DNA from: Melaminivora jejuensis
GTDB lineage: Bacteria > Pseudomonadota > Gammaproteobacteria > Burkholderiales > Burkholderiaceae_C
NCBI RefSeq assembly: GCF_017811175.1
Contig: NZ_JACWIJ010000002.1
Location: 186,001-250,000, forward strand
Direction: 5' to 3'
DNA length: 64,000 nt
Under the pieces are notes generated by a model. The model worked only from the letters and a program-made list of their open reading frames with translations. It ran no database searches and had not been told where the DNA came from. Below are positions 48,542 to 56,742 of the stretch, piece after piece. How positions within the stretch are numbered: the first letter of the stretch is position 1; each line of letters starts with the position of its first letter. The translations under genes were made by a program, and so were the position numbers.

Positions 48542-50136
48542 ATCGCACCACAGCGGCAACCGCAACTGCAACCATCACCGCAGCAGCCGCAGCAGCCGCA
48601 GCAGCCGCAGCAGCCGCAGCAGCCGCAGCAGCCGCAGCAGCCGCAGCAGACGCAGCAGACGCAGCAGACGCAGCAGCCGGGGGCAGCGCCGCGTTGGTCT
48701 GGTTTCGCCGCGATCTGCGCGCCGATGACCATGCGGCGCTGTACCACGCGCTGCGCAGCCATGCGCGCGTGTATTGCGCCTTCGTCTTCGACACCGACAT
48801 CCTGGACGCGCTGCCCACGCGGGCCGACCGGCGCGTCGAATTCATCCATGCCAGCGTTTCCGCGCTGCACGCCGACCTGCAGGCGCTGGCAGCGGGCAGC
48901 GGTGCCCCCGGAGGCGGGCTGATCGTGCGCCATGGCCCGGCGCTGGCCTGCATCGTGCAACTGGCGCGGCAGCTGGGCGTGCGCGAGGTGCTGGCCAACC
49001 GCGACTACGAGCCGGCAGCGCGTGAGCGCGACGCGCGCGTAGCCCAGGCCCTGCGGCAGGCCGGCATTGCCTTGTCGCTGCACAAGGATCAGGCCCTGCT
49101 GGAGTGCGACGAGGTGCTCAGCCGCCAGGGCCGGCCCTACAGTGTCTTCACGCCTTACCGGCACGCCTGGCTGCAGCGCCTGGACGCCTTCCAGCTCAAG
49201 GCCTATCCGGTGGCGCGCCATGCCCGGCAACTGGCGCCGCCCCCGGCAGGTGAAGCCTTGCCGACGCTGGCGCAACTGGGTTTCGAGCGCACCAATCTGG
49301 GTGCGCTGGCCCTGCCCACTGGCAGCCGGGGTGCGCACCAGCTGCTGCAGGATTTTGCCGGCCGCATCCAGCACTACCGCGAGGCGCGCGACTATCCGGC
49401 GCACAAGGGCGTGTCCTATCTGTCGGTGCATCTGCGCTTTGGCACGCTGTCCATCCGCGCGGCGGCGGCGCTGGCGCAGGCGCGCGCCGTCCGGGGCGAC
49501 GCCGGTGCGCAGGCCTGGCTGGCCGAGCTGTGCTGGCGCGATTTCTATTTCATGATCCTGTGGCACCACCCGCAGGTCGTGCAGCAGTCCTTTCGGCCCG
49601 AGTGCGACCGCGTGCAGTGGGACGAGGCACCGCAGCTGTGGCAAGCCTGGGTGCAGGGGCGCACCGGCTATCCACTGGTCGATGCCGCCATGCGCCAGCT
49701 GCACCACAGCGGCTACATGCACAACCGCCTGCGCATGGTGGTGGCCAGCTTTCTGACCAAGGATCTGGGCATCGACTGGCGCCGGGGCGAGCGCTACTTT
49801 GCCCAGCACCTGAACGACTACGACCTGGCGGCCAACAACGGTGGCTGGCAGTGGGCGGCCTCCACCGGCTGCGATGCCCAGCCTTGGTTTCGCATCTTTA
49901 ACCCGGTCATGCAATCGCAAAAATTCGACCCGCAGGGGCGCTTCATCCGCCGCTACCTGCCCGAACTGGCACGGCTGCCGGATCGGCACATCCACTTTCC
50001 GGCAGCCATGCCGGCGGCGCAGCTGCAGGCCTGTGGCGTGCGCCTGGGCACGGACTATCCGCATCCAGTGGTCGAGCACGCCAGCGCCCGCCAGCGCACC
50101 CTGCAGCGCTTTCATTTCCTGAAGGGTGCTGGTTGA
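48538..50136 (+). CDS. phrB: deoxyribodipyrimidine photo-lyase with N-terminal poly-alanine tract
   Basis: PhrB repairs cyclobutane pyrimidine dimers with light. The 532-residue protein has the antenna domain (ALVWFRRDLRADDHAALYHA) and the FAD domain (GVSYLSVHLRFGTLSIR, WRDFYFMILWHHP, MHNRLRMVVASFLTKDLGID, YDLAANNGGWQWAASTGCDA). Before the photolyase core there is an added ~50-residue leader. It is made almost entirely of alanine with three spaced Asp and is encoded by 11 copies of a 9-bp unit. Family members normally start at the ALVWFRRDLR strand. The leader is unlikely to be structured in the enzyme core. It is coupled to the LysR gene. Confidence 0.94.
   Translation: MNRTTAATATATITAAAAAAAAAAAAAAAAAAAAAAADAADAADAAAGGSAALVWFRRDLRADDHAALYHALRSHARVYCAFVFDTDILDALPTRADRRVEFIHASVSALHADLQALAAGSGAPGGGLIVRHGPALACIVQLARQLGVREVLANRDYEPAARERDARVAQALRQAGIALSLHKDQALLECDEVLSRQGRPYSVFTPYRHAWLQRLDAFQLKAYPVARHARQLAPPPAGEALPTLAQLGFERTNLGALALPTGSRGAHQLLQDFAGRIQHYREARDYPAHKGVSYLSVHLRFGTLSIRAAAALAQARAVRGDAGAQAWLAELCWRDFYFMILWHHPQVVQQSFRPECDRVQWDEAPQLWQAWVQGRTGYPLVDAAMRQLHHSGYMHNRLRMVVASFLTKDLGIDWRRGERYFAQHLNDYDLAANNGGWQWAASTGCDAQPWFRIFNPVMQSQKFDPQGRFIRRYLPELARLPDRHIHFPAAMPAAQLQACGVRLGTDYPHPVVEHASARQRTLQRFHFLKGAG
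48580..48678 (+). repeat. 9-bp minisatellite (11 units) in phrB
   Basis: Seven GCAGCAGCC units are followed by three GCAGCAGAC units and one GCAGCAGCC, all in frame. They encode 23 consecutive alanines, then AAD-type repeats. Copy-number change by 9 bp would keep the frame. Confidence 0.97.
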
Positions 50137-50279
50137 AGGGGGCTGGCTGTAGGCCCGGGCGCGCCTGTCTGGGGGTTGTCGGCTGATGGACAAACGGCCT
50201 GTGGCGCGCTTATTCTGGCCAAGACCCCCGCCCGGCACCTGCGCCCCGCAACGCCGCGCCCATGCACGAGGAGACGACC

Positions 50280-50507
50280 ATGGCCACCAACACCCCTACC
50301 TACCACGCCCCGGTTTTCGAGCCCACCGTGGATGAACTCCGAACCCTCAAGCAGCTTGAGCTGGAGGCTGTCATGACCGTGCCCGAGGCGCTGCGCCAGC
50401 ACCTGTCGGGCCGCTTGCTGGACTGGGGCTACATCCGCAAGACGCCCGAAGGCGGATTTGCCATTACCGGCGCCGGGCGGCAACTGGTGCAGCGCCAGGA
50501 GGGGTGA
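50280..50507 (+). CDS. small hypothetical protein, possible winged-helix
   Basis: A 75-residue frame begins at ATG 50280 with GAGGAG 6 bases upstream. Its sequence (VDELRTLKQLELEAVMTVPE, LLDWGYIRKTPEGGFAITGA, GRQLVQRQ) has a helix-helix-strand pattern. The end resembles a winged-helix (a WGYI..T..GGFAIT..G wing). I cannot name a family. The good ribosome binding site and biased codon use support a real gene. Confidence 0.6.
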   Translation: MATNTPTYHAPVFEPTVDELRTLKQLELEAVMTVPEALRQHLSGRLLDWGYIRKTPEGGFAITGAGRQLVQRQEG

Positions 50508-51603
50508 ACCGTTTGCAGCGCCTTGCTGGCTGCAGCCTGCCGGACTGTCATCAGCGGGTCATGAACGTCCGCCATCATCCTACATATCGCCTAGGCATGG
50601 CCCCGTAAGGTTGCTGCCCAGGTGATCGACGCGCGGGGCCATGCAGGGCTGTGCAAGGGCCATGCCCCAGCCGCGCAGATCGACCAGCAAGGAGTTCATA
50701 ACAATGACGACCAGGCAGACAACCCGCCACGGGCGCCGCTTTTCGACCCAGGTGCCGGGCACGCTTTCTGTGGCCTCGCCGCCCCTGCCGAGCAGACGAC
50801 CCTGACCCGCCACGCCGCTCGCGGTGGCGTCCGGGCAAAAGGGCAGCTGCGCCAGGGCTCTATTGCAGAAACCCCCTTCGCACAACGCTCTGCCTGGCCG
50901 CCGAGGCTGGATTCGTGCTGCCCGCAGGTCTGATGGTCATACCGGCACACCTGCAGGGCAAGGAATACGGCCCCACCGCAACGGCGCCAGGGCATCAGGG
51001 AATTGACGGTGTCTGGAAAGGCCAATGCTCCTTTCCAGCCGTGCGGCCCGATTGCCGGGCTGCATCGGGCAGGCGCCAGGCGCCGCCACCGCCGCATTTG
51101 CCGAGAACCCTGCGAGACTTTCGAAAGGACAGCGCCGAGATGCCATGCTCCATGCACCGCCATCCAGGAGATCAGCCGGTTGATCCGGACATCCCGGGCA
51201 AGCCCCCCGAGCCCGCCGACACGCCGCCGCATGGGATGCGGGCTGCGCAGGCAGTCGGGGGCTGGGGCAAGGCGATGCTGGCTTGAAGCATCCATCCCGC
51301 TTCTTCATGGCCGAAGCGCAAGAAAGGCCGCGCTGTGCAACAAGCCTTTCTCGGTTTTTCTGTAGTCGGAAAATTGCACAGCTTCAATGGGTGCATGGCA
51401 GCACACTGCACAAATCCATGGCGGGTCTGTCTCCCATGCCGCCGCTCATGAGAAGAGAACAGCGTGGCTCTCCCCTGGAATATGCATCGCCCTGCCCGGC
51501 GCTGGCGGGCAATGCTGGTATGCCGATCAGCCCTCGCTGCCCTTGCGCTCACCCCGGTTGCGAAGCCCTGGTGCATGACGGCTCGGGCCGGCGCATCGAT
51601 CTA
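50508..51603. other. 1.1-kb stretch without a recognisable gene (scar region)
   Basis: Several open frames exist on both strands, but none reads as a known protein, and their composition looks like GC-driven chance. Seen in it: a GGCTCTATTGCAGAAAC sequence near 50856 that resembles insertion-sequence ends; an inverted repeat GCTGTGCAA (51333-51341)/TTGCACAGC (51374-51382); and AGAAAGGC/GCCTTTCT flanking it with a T-rich tail. Composition is less regular than in the flanks. It is probably debris left of the IS element, possibly part of the former island. Confidence 0.5.
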
Positions 51604-52490
51604 GGGCGTGTCATCAATCAATCCCGAGAGCATGGCAGGGTTGCTACCGCTCACGCCAGCCACACCATGGATGCGGCCAGGTGAATGGCCCCCAGGAAGT
51701 TGTGCGCGGTCTTGTCGTAGCGCGTAGCGATGGCGCGGTACTGCTTCAAGCGTGCGAAGAAGTTTTCGATCAGATGGCGCGCCTTGTACAGGTCTCGGTC
51801 ATATGCACGCGGCTGTCTGTTGGTCGCCCGAGACGGAATGACAACCGCTTTTCCCTTGTCCAGCAGCGGCCCGATCAGTCGGGCCTGGGCGTCATAGGCC
51901 TTGTCGGCGAGGATGGTCTGTGCGGGCGTGTCCTTGAGCAGGACATCGGCGCCCTTGAGGTCATGCGCCTGCCCAGGGGTGAGGACAAATCCTGTCGGGT
52001 TGCCCAGCGCATCGACCGTCGCATGGATCTTGGTGCTCAGGCCTCCTCGGCTGCGCCCAAGAGCCTGCTGATCCGGATCCCCCCTTTTGCACCAGCGCTG
52101 TGCTGATGGGCCCGCACGATGGTGGCGTCGATCATCGCGTACTCATCGTCCGCGTCCTGCGCCAAGGCCTCCAACACCCGTTGCCAAACACCTTTGTCGC
52201 TCCAGCGAGAGTGACGGGTATGCACGACACGAAAGTCGCCAAAGCGCGTCGACAGATCTCGCCAAGCAATCCCTGCTCGGTAGCGGTATAGCACCGCGTC
52301 CACGAACAGCCGGTTGTCTTTTGCCGTGGCTCCGGAATGTCCTGCCTGACCCGGTAGCAGGTCTTTGATGCGCGCCCACTGCACATCACTGAGGGCATAT
52401 CTCTTACTCATCGCCTTTACTTGCATCGCCTTTACTTGCCGCCGGCGGCCGTAGCTTTCAACTGTAGCGGCGTTGATTGATGACACGCCC
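51604..52490. mobile_element. IS5-family insertion sequence, complete (887 bp)
   Basis: The ends are perfect 18-bp inverted repeats: GGGCGTGTCATCAATCAA at 51604-51621 and its complement at 52473-52490. They are flanked by a TA duplication (51602-51603 and 52491-52492) within CTAG-like sequence. Inside, on the minus strand, are two overlapping frames joined by a -1 shift, as in the IS427 group of the IS5 family. Everything expected of an active copy is present. Confidence 0.92.
51651..52411 (-). CDS. IS5-family transposase (two frames, -1 frameshift)
   Basis: The first frame (ATG 52411, stop at 52037) gives 124 residues starting MSKRYALSDVQWARIKDLLP with the DUF4096 DNA-binding part and the first catalytic Asp (YAMIDATIVRAHQHSAGAK). 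At A4G6 (about 52072-52081) a -1 shift leads into the second frame: DPDQQALGRSRGGLSTKIHA, then ILADKAYDAQARLIGPLLDK. The D-x-E-type end (HLIENFFARLKQYRAIATRY) follows to the stop at 51651. The fused product is about 253 residues. A 15-bp tandem duplication (52409-52438) extends the frame upstream of the chosen start. Confidence 0.9.
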
Positions 52491-52504
52491 TAGCGGGCGC
52501 TTCA

Positions 52505-52550
52505 GAGAAAAAAAAGAAAAGGCCGCACGTTCTCGGAACTGTGCGGCCTT
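52505..52550 (-). terminator. strong hairpin/terminator beside the integrase remnant
   Basis: AAGGCCGCAC (52519-52528) and GTGCGGCCTT (52541-52550) pair perfectly. On the minus strand the stem is followed by a CTTTTCTTTTTTTTCTCT tract. It sits just after the point where integrase homology ends, so it may come from another gene. Confidence 0.75.
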
Positions 52551-52557
52551 CAGTGTG

Positions 52558-52679
52558 GTGCAGTACTTGCCCGCCGGCTTGACCAGCAGGTACAGCCCCT
52601 GCCCGTCGGTGTGCTTGGTGCCTGCTGCCTTGCCAGCATCAGGCTTGGCGTTCTTCACGAAGGTGTCTGTCAGTGCCAT
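52558..52679 (-). pseudogene. tyrosine integrase, N-terminal remnant (DUF4102 arm-binding part)
   Basis: The frame reads MALTDTFVKNAKPDAGKAAG, then KHTDGQGLYLLVKPAGKY. This is the classic start of P4/CP4-57-type tyrosine integrases (arm-DNA-binding DUF4102 domain). After about residue 40 the homology stops at the hairpin at 52505-52550; the catalytic domain is absent. Its location next to the 3' end of tRNA-Leu, reading away from it, is that of an island integrase. Confidence 0.85.
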
Positions 52680-52692
52680 GTGCGTCCCCTGT

Positions 52693-52842
52693 TGACGGTA
52701 TCTGCCGGGCTGACGGTATCCGGTACCGTCAAAAGTACCGTCAAAGTGACGGTATGTGGTGGGTCATGGTGGCACGGTACGGGACAAAGAAAAACCCGCA
52801 GTGCCTTGTAGCACGCGGGTTTTGGAACGTCTTGGGACGGTA
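52693..52842. repeat. TGACGGTA site cluster between integrase remnant and tRNA
   Basis: TGACGGTA occurs at 52693-52700, 52711-52718 and 52747-52754. Its complement TACCGTCA occurs at 52724-52731 and 52736-52743. Partial matches are CACGGTAC near 52773 and GACGGTA at 52836-52842. Their density and position between int and the tRNA suit arm-type integrase or excisionase binding sites. Confidence 0.6.
52785..52823 (-). terminator. terminator downstream of tRNA-Leu
   Basis: AAAACCCGC (52791-52799) with GTGC, loop CTTGTA, then GCAC and GCGGGTTTT forms a long stem. On the minus strand it is followed by TTTTTCTTTG. Confidence 0.85.
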
Positions 52843-52855
52843 TGAGACAGTAATG

Positions 52856-52940
52856 TGGTGCCCGGGGCCGGAATCGAACCGGCACGCCTTGCGGCGGGGG
52901 ATTTTGAGTCCCCTGCGTCTACCAATTCCACCACCCGGGC
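52856..52940 (-). tRNA. tRNA-Leu (CAA anticodon)
   Basis: Read on the minus strand, the 85-base RNA starts GCCCGGG and ends CCCGGGC-A-CCA with the CCA encoded. The anticodon stem GGGGA/TCCCC encloses the loop CTCAAAA, giving anticodon CAA. A long variable arm (class II, as expected for Leu) and the T arm GGTTCGATTCC are present. It is the likely attachment site for the island whose integrase remnant lies next to its 3' end. Confidence 0.96.
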
Positions 52941-52985
52941 AAACGCAAAAAAGCGAAGTCGCAAATTATGGCACAGTAGCGCCGC

Positions 52986-53891
52986 ATGACGACCTATCCG
53001 ACCATCGATGATGTCATCGGGCGCACGCCGCTCGTGGCTTTGCAGCGCATCAACGCACAGGACAACGCAGCGCGCGGCAACGTGGTGCTGGGCAAGCTGG
53101 AGGGCAACAACCCGGCAGGCTCGGTCAAGGATCGCGCGGCCTTGTCCATGATCCGCCGCGCCGAGGAGCGCGGCAGCATCCGTCCCGGCGACACGCTGAT
53201 CGAAGCCACTTCGGGCAACACCGGCATTGCCCTGGCCATGGTGGCCGCCGTGCGCGGCTACCGGATGCTGCTCATCATGCCGGAAGACCTGTCCGTGGAG
53301 CGCGCCCAGACCATGCGCGCCTACGGCGCCGAGCTGATCCTGACCCCGCGCAGCGGCGGCATGGAGTACGCGCGCGACCTGGCCGAGCAGATGGTCGCCC
53401 AGGGCAAGGGCGTGGTGCTGGATCAGTTCGCCAACGAGGACAACCCGCGCATCCACTACGAAACCACCGGCCCGGAGATCTGGGAGCAGACCGGCGGGCG
53501 CATCACGCACTTCGTCAGCGCCATGGGCACCACGGGCACCATCACCGGCGTGTCGCGTTTCCTGCGCGAGAAAAACCCGGGCGTGCGCATCATCGGCGCA
53601 CAGCCGGAGGAAGGCTCGCGCATCCCCGGTATCCGCAAGTGGCCCGAGGAGTACCAGCCCAAGATCTACCAGCCCAGCATGGTCGATGAGCTGGTGCTGG
53701 TCAGCCAGGACGACGCCGAGGATATGGCCCGGCGCATGGCGCGCGAGGAAGGGCTGTTCGGCGGCATCTCGGCTGCCGGCGCCTGCTGGGTGGCGCAGCA
53801 GATCGCCGCACGCGAGGAGGGCGCCACCATCGTCTTCGTGGTCTGCGACCGGGGCGACCGCTACCTGTCCACTGGAGTCTTTCCGGCTTGA
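52986..53891 (+). CDS. cysM: cysteine synthase B
   Basis: CysM is a PLP enzyme making cysteine from O-acetylserine and sulfide or thiosulfate. The 301-residue protein has the PLP lysine in LEGNNPAGSVKDRAALSM and TSGNTGIALAMVAAVRGY. The CysM-specific GTTGTITGVSRFLREKNP and EEGSRIPGIRKWPEEYQP follow. It is divergent from tRNA-Leu with a 45-base gap. Confidence 0.95.
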   Translation: MTTYPTIDDVIGRTPLVALQRINAQDNAARGNVVLGKLEGNNPAGSVKDRAALSMIRRAEERGSIRPGDTLIEATSGNTGIALAMVAAVRGYRMLLIMPEDLSVERAQTMRAYGAELILTPRSGGMEYARDLAEQMVAQGKGVVLDQFANEDNPRIHYETTGPEIWEQTGGRITHFVSAMGTTGTITGVSRFLREKNPGVRIIGAQPEEGSRIPGIRKWPEEYQPKIYQPSMVDELVLVSQDDAEDMARRMAREEGLFGGISAAGACWVAQQIAAREEGATIVFVVCDRGDRYLSTGVFPA

Positions 53892-53900
53892 GGATAAAAA

Positions 53901-53940
53901 TCGCCCCCAGCCCTTGCTGGTCAAGCGCGAGCAGCTATTG
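53901..53940 (-). repeat. dispersed repeat, copy 11
   Basis: CCCCCAGCCCTTGCTGGTCA, then AGCGCGAGCAGCTATTG. It lies between cysM and the NUDIX gene and runs up to the latter's ribosome binding site. Confidence 0.75.
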
Positions 53941-53952
53941 AAAGAAGAGCAA

Positions 53953-54525
53953 ATGGAACACGCCTACCGCTTCTGCCCGAGCTGCGCCACGCCGCTTGCG
54001 CCCCTGGTGCAGATGGAGGACAGCGGCCCCAAGGAGCGCCTGCGCTGCCCGGCCTGCCAGTGGACGCACTGGAACAACCCCACGCCGGTGCTGGCCGCCA
54101 TCGTCGAGCTGGACGGCAAGGTGCTGCTGGCGCGCAATGCGCTGTGGCCGAGCAAGATGTTCGCGCTGATCACCGGCTTCATGGAGGCCGGCGAGTCGCC
54201 CCAGGACGGCATCGCGCGCGAACTCAAGGAGGAAACCAATCTGGACGCGCAGGCCATCACGCTGGTCGGCGTCTATGAGTTCCTGCGCATGAACCAGGTC
54301 ATCATCGCCTTCCACGTGCGCGCCAGCGGCCAGGTGCGCCTGTCGCCCGAGCTGGCCGACTGGCGGCTGTACGAGCTGCACGAACTCAAGTGCTGGCCGG
54401 CGGGCACGGGCTATGCGCTGGCCGACTGGCTGCGCTCGCGCGGGCACGAGCCGGTATTTTTCACGCCCGAGGAAAACGCCGAGCGCCGCCGCGGCCTGGA
54501 CGCGCCGCAGCCGGCCAAGGATTGA
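53953..54525 (+). CDS. NUDIX hydrolase with zinc ribbon (NudC-like)
   Basis: The 190-residue protein starts with a zinc ribbon (FCPSCATPL and LRCPACQWTHWNNPTP). A Nudix domain follows with the full box GFMEAGESPQDGIARELKEE-TNL (G-x5-E-x7-RE-x2-EE). The ribbon and the NPTPV segment recall NudC-type NADH/deNADding pyrophosphatases, but the N-terminal half of NudC is missing. It is followed 5 bases later by tusA. Confidence 0.92.
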   Translation: MEHAYRFCPSCATPLAPLVQMEDSGPKERLRCPACQWTHWNNPTPVLAAIVELDGKVLLARNALWPSKMFALITGFMEAGESPQDGIARELKEETNLDAQAITLVGVYEFLRMNQVIIAFHVRASGQVRLSPELADWRLYELHELKCWPAGTGYALADWLRSRGHEPVFFTPEENAERRRGLDAPQPAKD

Positions 54526-54530
54526 ACGTC

Positions 54531-54758
54531 ATGCAAATCGATCACGAAGTGGACGCCCGCGGGCTGAACTGCCCGCTGCCCATCCTGCGCGCCAAGAAGG
54601 CGCTGGCGGGCATGGCAAGCGGCCAGGTGCTCAAGGTGGTGGCCACCGACACCGGCTCGATGCGCGACTTCCAGGCGTTTGCCCGGCAGACTGGCAATGA
54701 GCTGCTGGAGCAGCGCAGCGAGGGCGAGGAGTTCATCCACCTGCTGCGGCGGCGCTGA
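54531..54758 (+). CDS. tusA: TusA-type sulfurtransferase
   Basis: The 75-residue protein has the SirA/TusA signature EVDARGLNCPLPILRAKKAL with the active Cys near residue 14. VVATDTGSMRDFQAFARQTG follows. TusA-like proteins carry persulfide sulfur for tRNA thiolation and cofactor synthesis. Its place near cysM and the NUDIX gene on the same strand suggests a sulfur-related unit. Confidence 0.93.
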   Translation: MQIDHEVDARGLNCPLPILRAKKALAGMASGQVLKVVATDTGSMRDFQAFARQTGNELLEQRSEGEEFIHLLRRR

Positions 54759-54763
54759 AAATT

Positions 54764-54815
54764 CAAGCCAAATCAGCCTCCAGGGCTTATCCAGCAAGCG
54801 CTGTCAGCTATCTTT
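54764..54815 (-). repeat. dispersed repeat, copy 12 (right boundary of the tusA unit)
   Basis: CAGGGCTTATCCAGCAAGCG, then CTGTCAGCTATCTTTTTT. It overlaps the end of the DUF262-DUF1524 gene and supplies its TAG stop codon (54808-54810). It has the same orientation as copy 13 at the other end of the four-gene cassette. Confidence 0.85.
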
Positions 54816-56742
54816 TTTGAATATCTGCCACCAGCAGCACCAGCATGTCATCGTGGTGCTTTTGCACCTGCTCGTCGCCCCAGCCCTCGCGGCGCGTGAT
54901 CTCTGCCATGCGTTGCAGCTTGGGGCTTTGCGCTTCTATGCTGCCCTTGGAGTAATCGGCCTTGACTTCGGGCGGATAGTTGCTGAACTTGGAGTTGGCG
55001 CTGACACTGACCAGTGCGAGGTTGCCCAGGCAGTGCAGGTTGCCCTGCGATACCGCTGACTGCGCCCCGACCGGCTTCTGCGGGTAAAAATGCTCGATAG
55101 AGTTGCGAAACTGGAACTTGAAGTTTCTTTTTGCTTGCTCATCCAGCAGCAGGTAATCCAGGTAGGTGAACACGATGCGGGCGATGCCAAAGCCCTGCGG
55201 CTTGGGTTCAGTGTGCACAAAAGCGGATGCCACCTTGGCGCGGGCGAAGTCCTTGAGGAAATTGGCCAGGTCGGCGCTGACAATGGCCTGCGGCTCGGGC
55301 TGCCGTACCAACCATTGCAGGGTTTTGGTCATCCAGTGCATGGTGCGCGGCGAGGTGTAAGTGATGCGCAGCATGGACTGCAGCAGCAGCACGTCGCGTG
55401 TATCGGAATCGGGCTCGCTGTCCTGGGCCGTGTCCCCGTGGCGAAAGACAGGGGCATAGCCTGGCGTTGATTTGCCCTTGGACATATTCCTTTTCAGACG
55501 TTGCAACGACCAGTCTCCTTCGTCATCCTCGGCGCTGACGGCGAACTGGCGCTTCAAAATGAAGTTGTCAAAGAGGTTGCGGCAGCGCAGGAGGGTGAAG
55601 GCAAAGTGGCGCACCCATTGCGCTTCCTGGCCCGAGGGCATCGCTTTGGTGAATGACTGGATCAGACGCTTGTCATCCAGTTGCCCCTCATCTTCGTCCT
55701 CGCCGCCTTTGACGACCTTCAGGACGTGCAGCAAAAAGACCGGGAATTCGATGGTGGAGCGGAAACGCTCACTGCCTTCCTCTGCGCGGGAGGCGCTCTC
55801 GCCGCCCCTGGCGTATTTCTGCAAGGCATCGTCCAGGGACAGAGCTTGGGTGGCCATGCCAGTAGCCGCCTCAGGCTGGGCGGATGAGTGCGCGCTGACA
55901 AAAGCCAAGGCAAGGGCCGCAAAGTCAGACAGCTCTAGCCAAGACCAGTCAGGGCCGAAGATCTTCTCGCGCAGGTCTGTGCTTCCACGGGTCAACGCCA
56001 TCTGCACGTACACATCCATGTCGGCGCAGGCATCCCAGATCCACGCGAAGGTCGCGCGTTCGGATTCGGGCAGCTGGCTCATCAGGCGCGCCTTGACGAT
56101 GTCCACGGGTTGGAGCTGCTCGCCGCGCGTGTTCATGATCTCGAAGTAGCGGTTCAGATCGGTCTTGGGCGGCAGCGCTGCACGCACGAGCGTCACGCGC
56201 GTGCGCAGGAAATCTGCAAAAGCGTGCCGCTCAGCCGGATGGCGCAGCCTTGCGTGCCCCTGCAGGTACTGGCGAATGATGTGCAAGCCCTCGCGGATGG
56301 CGCCATCCTCATCGGTCGCCGCATCCCGCGCCTGTCCCAGCGGCGCAGACCATGGCTCTCGTGCGCGCCGCAGTGCTTCAGAGGCCCGCGCGCGGGAGGC
56401 ATATTGCAGGCAGCCCTGGTGGCAGGCGCCGGAGCTGCTGCCATCGCCTTGCAAGAGTGTCAGCAGCAAGTAGAGCGTGGTCAGTCGCTGCTGCCCATCG
56501 ATGACCTCGAAGTTGTTGCCGCTTTTATCCCTGGGCGTGACGACGAGATTGCCCAGGAAGTAGCCGCTCTCCTGACCGCTTTCCTGGCGCGCCACCGCGT
56601 CCTGAATGTCGCTGATGAGTTGCTCGATCTGCGCAGCTCCCCATGCGTAGTTGCGCTGGTAGATGGGCACGGTGTAGACGGTGTCACCGTCGAACAATCC
56701 GCTGACCGTGAGCAATTGGGGATGCAGTTGGTTGGGGTTCAT
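54808..56742 (-). CDS. DUF262-DUF1524 (HNH) protein, GmrSD/SspE-like
   Basis: The 644-residue protein has an N-terminal DUF262 domain (VPIYQRNYAWGAAQIEQLIS near residue 25; FLGNLVVTPRD; EVIDGQQRLTTLYLLLTLL near residue 80). The DGQQR motif is the nucleotide-handling ParB-like site of GmrS/SspE. A long helical middle follows. A C-terminal DUF1524 HNH region is visible (NSIEHFYPQKPVG, then NLHCLGNLALVSVSANSKFS). Known relatives cut modified phage DNA. The start is ATG 56742, overlapping the preceding stop (ATGA). The terminal codons QKR-stop fall in a dispersed repeat. It is the last gene of the four-gene cassette. Confidence 0.9.
   Translation of the reverse strand: MNPNQLHPQLLTVSGLFDGDTVYTVPIYQRNYAWGAAQIEQLISDIQDAVARQESGQESGYFLGNLVVTPRDKSGNNFEVIDGQQRLTTLYLLLTLLQGDGSSSGACHQGCLQYASRARASEALRRAREPWSAPLGQARDAATDEDGAIREGLHIIRQYLQGHARLRHPAERHAFADFLRTRVTLVRAALPPKTDLNRYFEIMNTRGEQLQPVDIVKARLMSQLPESERATFAWIWDACADMDVYVQMALTRGSTDLREKIFGPDWSWLELSDFAALALAFVSAHSSAQPEAATGMATQALSLDDALQKYARGGESASRAEEGSERFRSTIEFPVFLLHVLKVVKGGEDEDEGQLDDKRLIQSFTKAMPSGQEAQWVRHFAFTLLRCRNLFDNFILKRQFAVSAEDDEGDWSLQRLKRNMSKGKSTPGYAPVFRHGDTAQDSEPDSDTRDVLLLQSMLRITYTSPRTMHWMTKTLQWLVRQPEPQAIVSADLANFLKDFARAKVASAFVHTEPKPQGFGIARIVFTYLDYLLLDEQAKRNFKFQFRNSIEHFYPQKPVGAQSAVSQGNLHCLGNLALVSVSANSKFSNYPPEVKADYSKGSIEAQSPKLQRMAEITRREGWGDEQVQKHHDDMLVLLVADIQKR

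Noticed and set aside
48580..48678. A CRISPR array or non-coding satellite
   Set aside because: The 9-bp units are contiguous without spacers and stay in frame within phrB.
50580..50885. A 101-codon minus-strand frame in the gene-free stretch
   Set aside because: No ribosome binding site, domain or convincing codon bias; treated as chance.
50696..51295. A 199-codon minus-strand frame in the gene-free stretch
   Set aside because: The translation has irregular composition (Trp/Cys/Arg-rich) with no recognisable motif.
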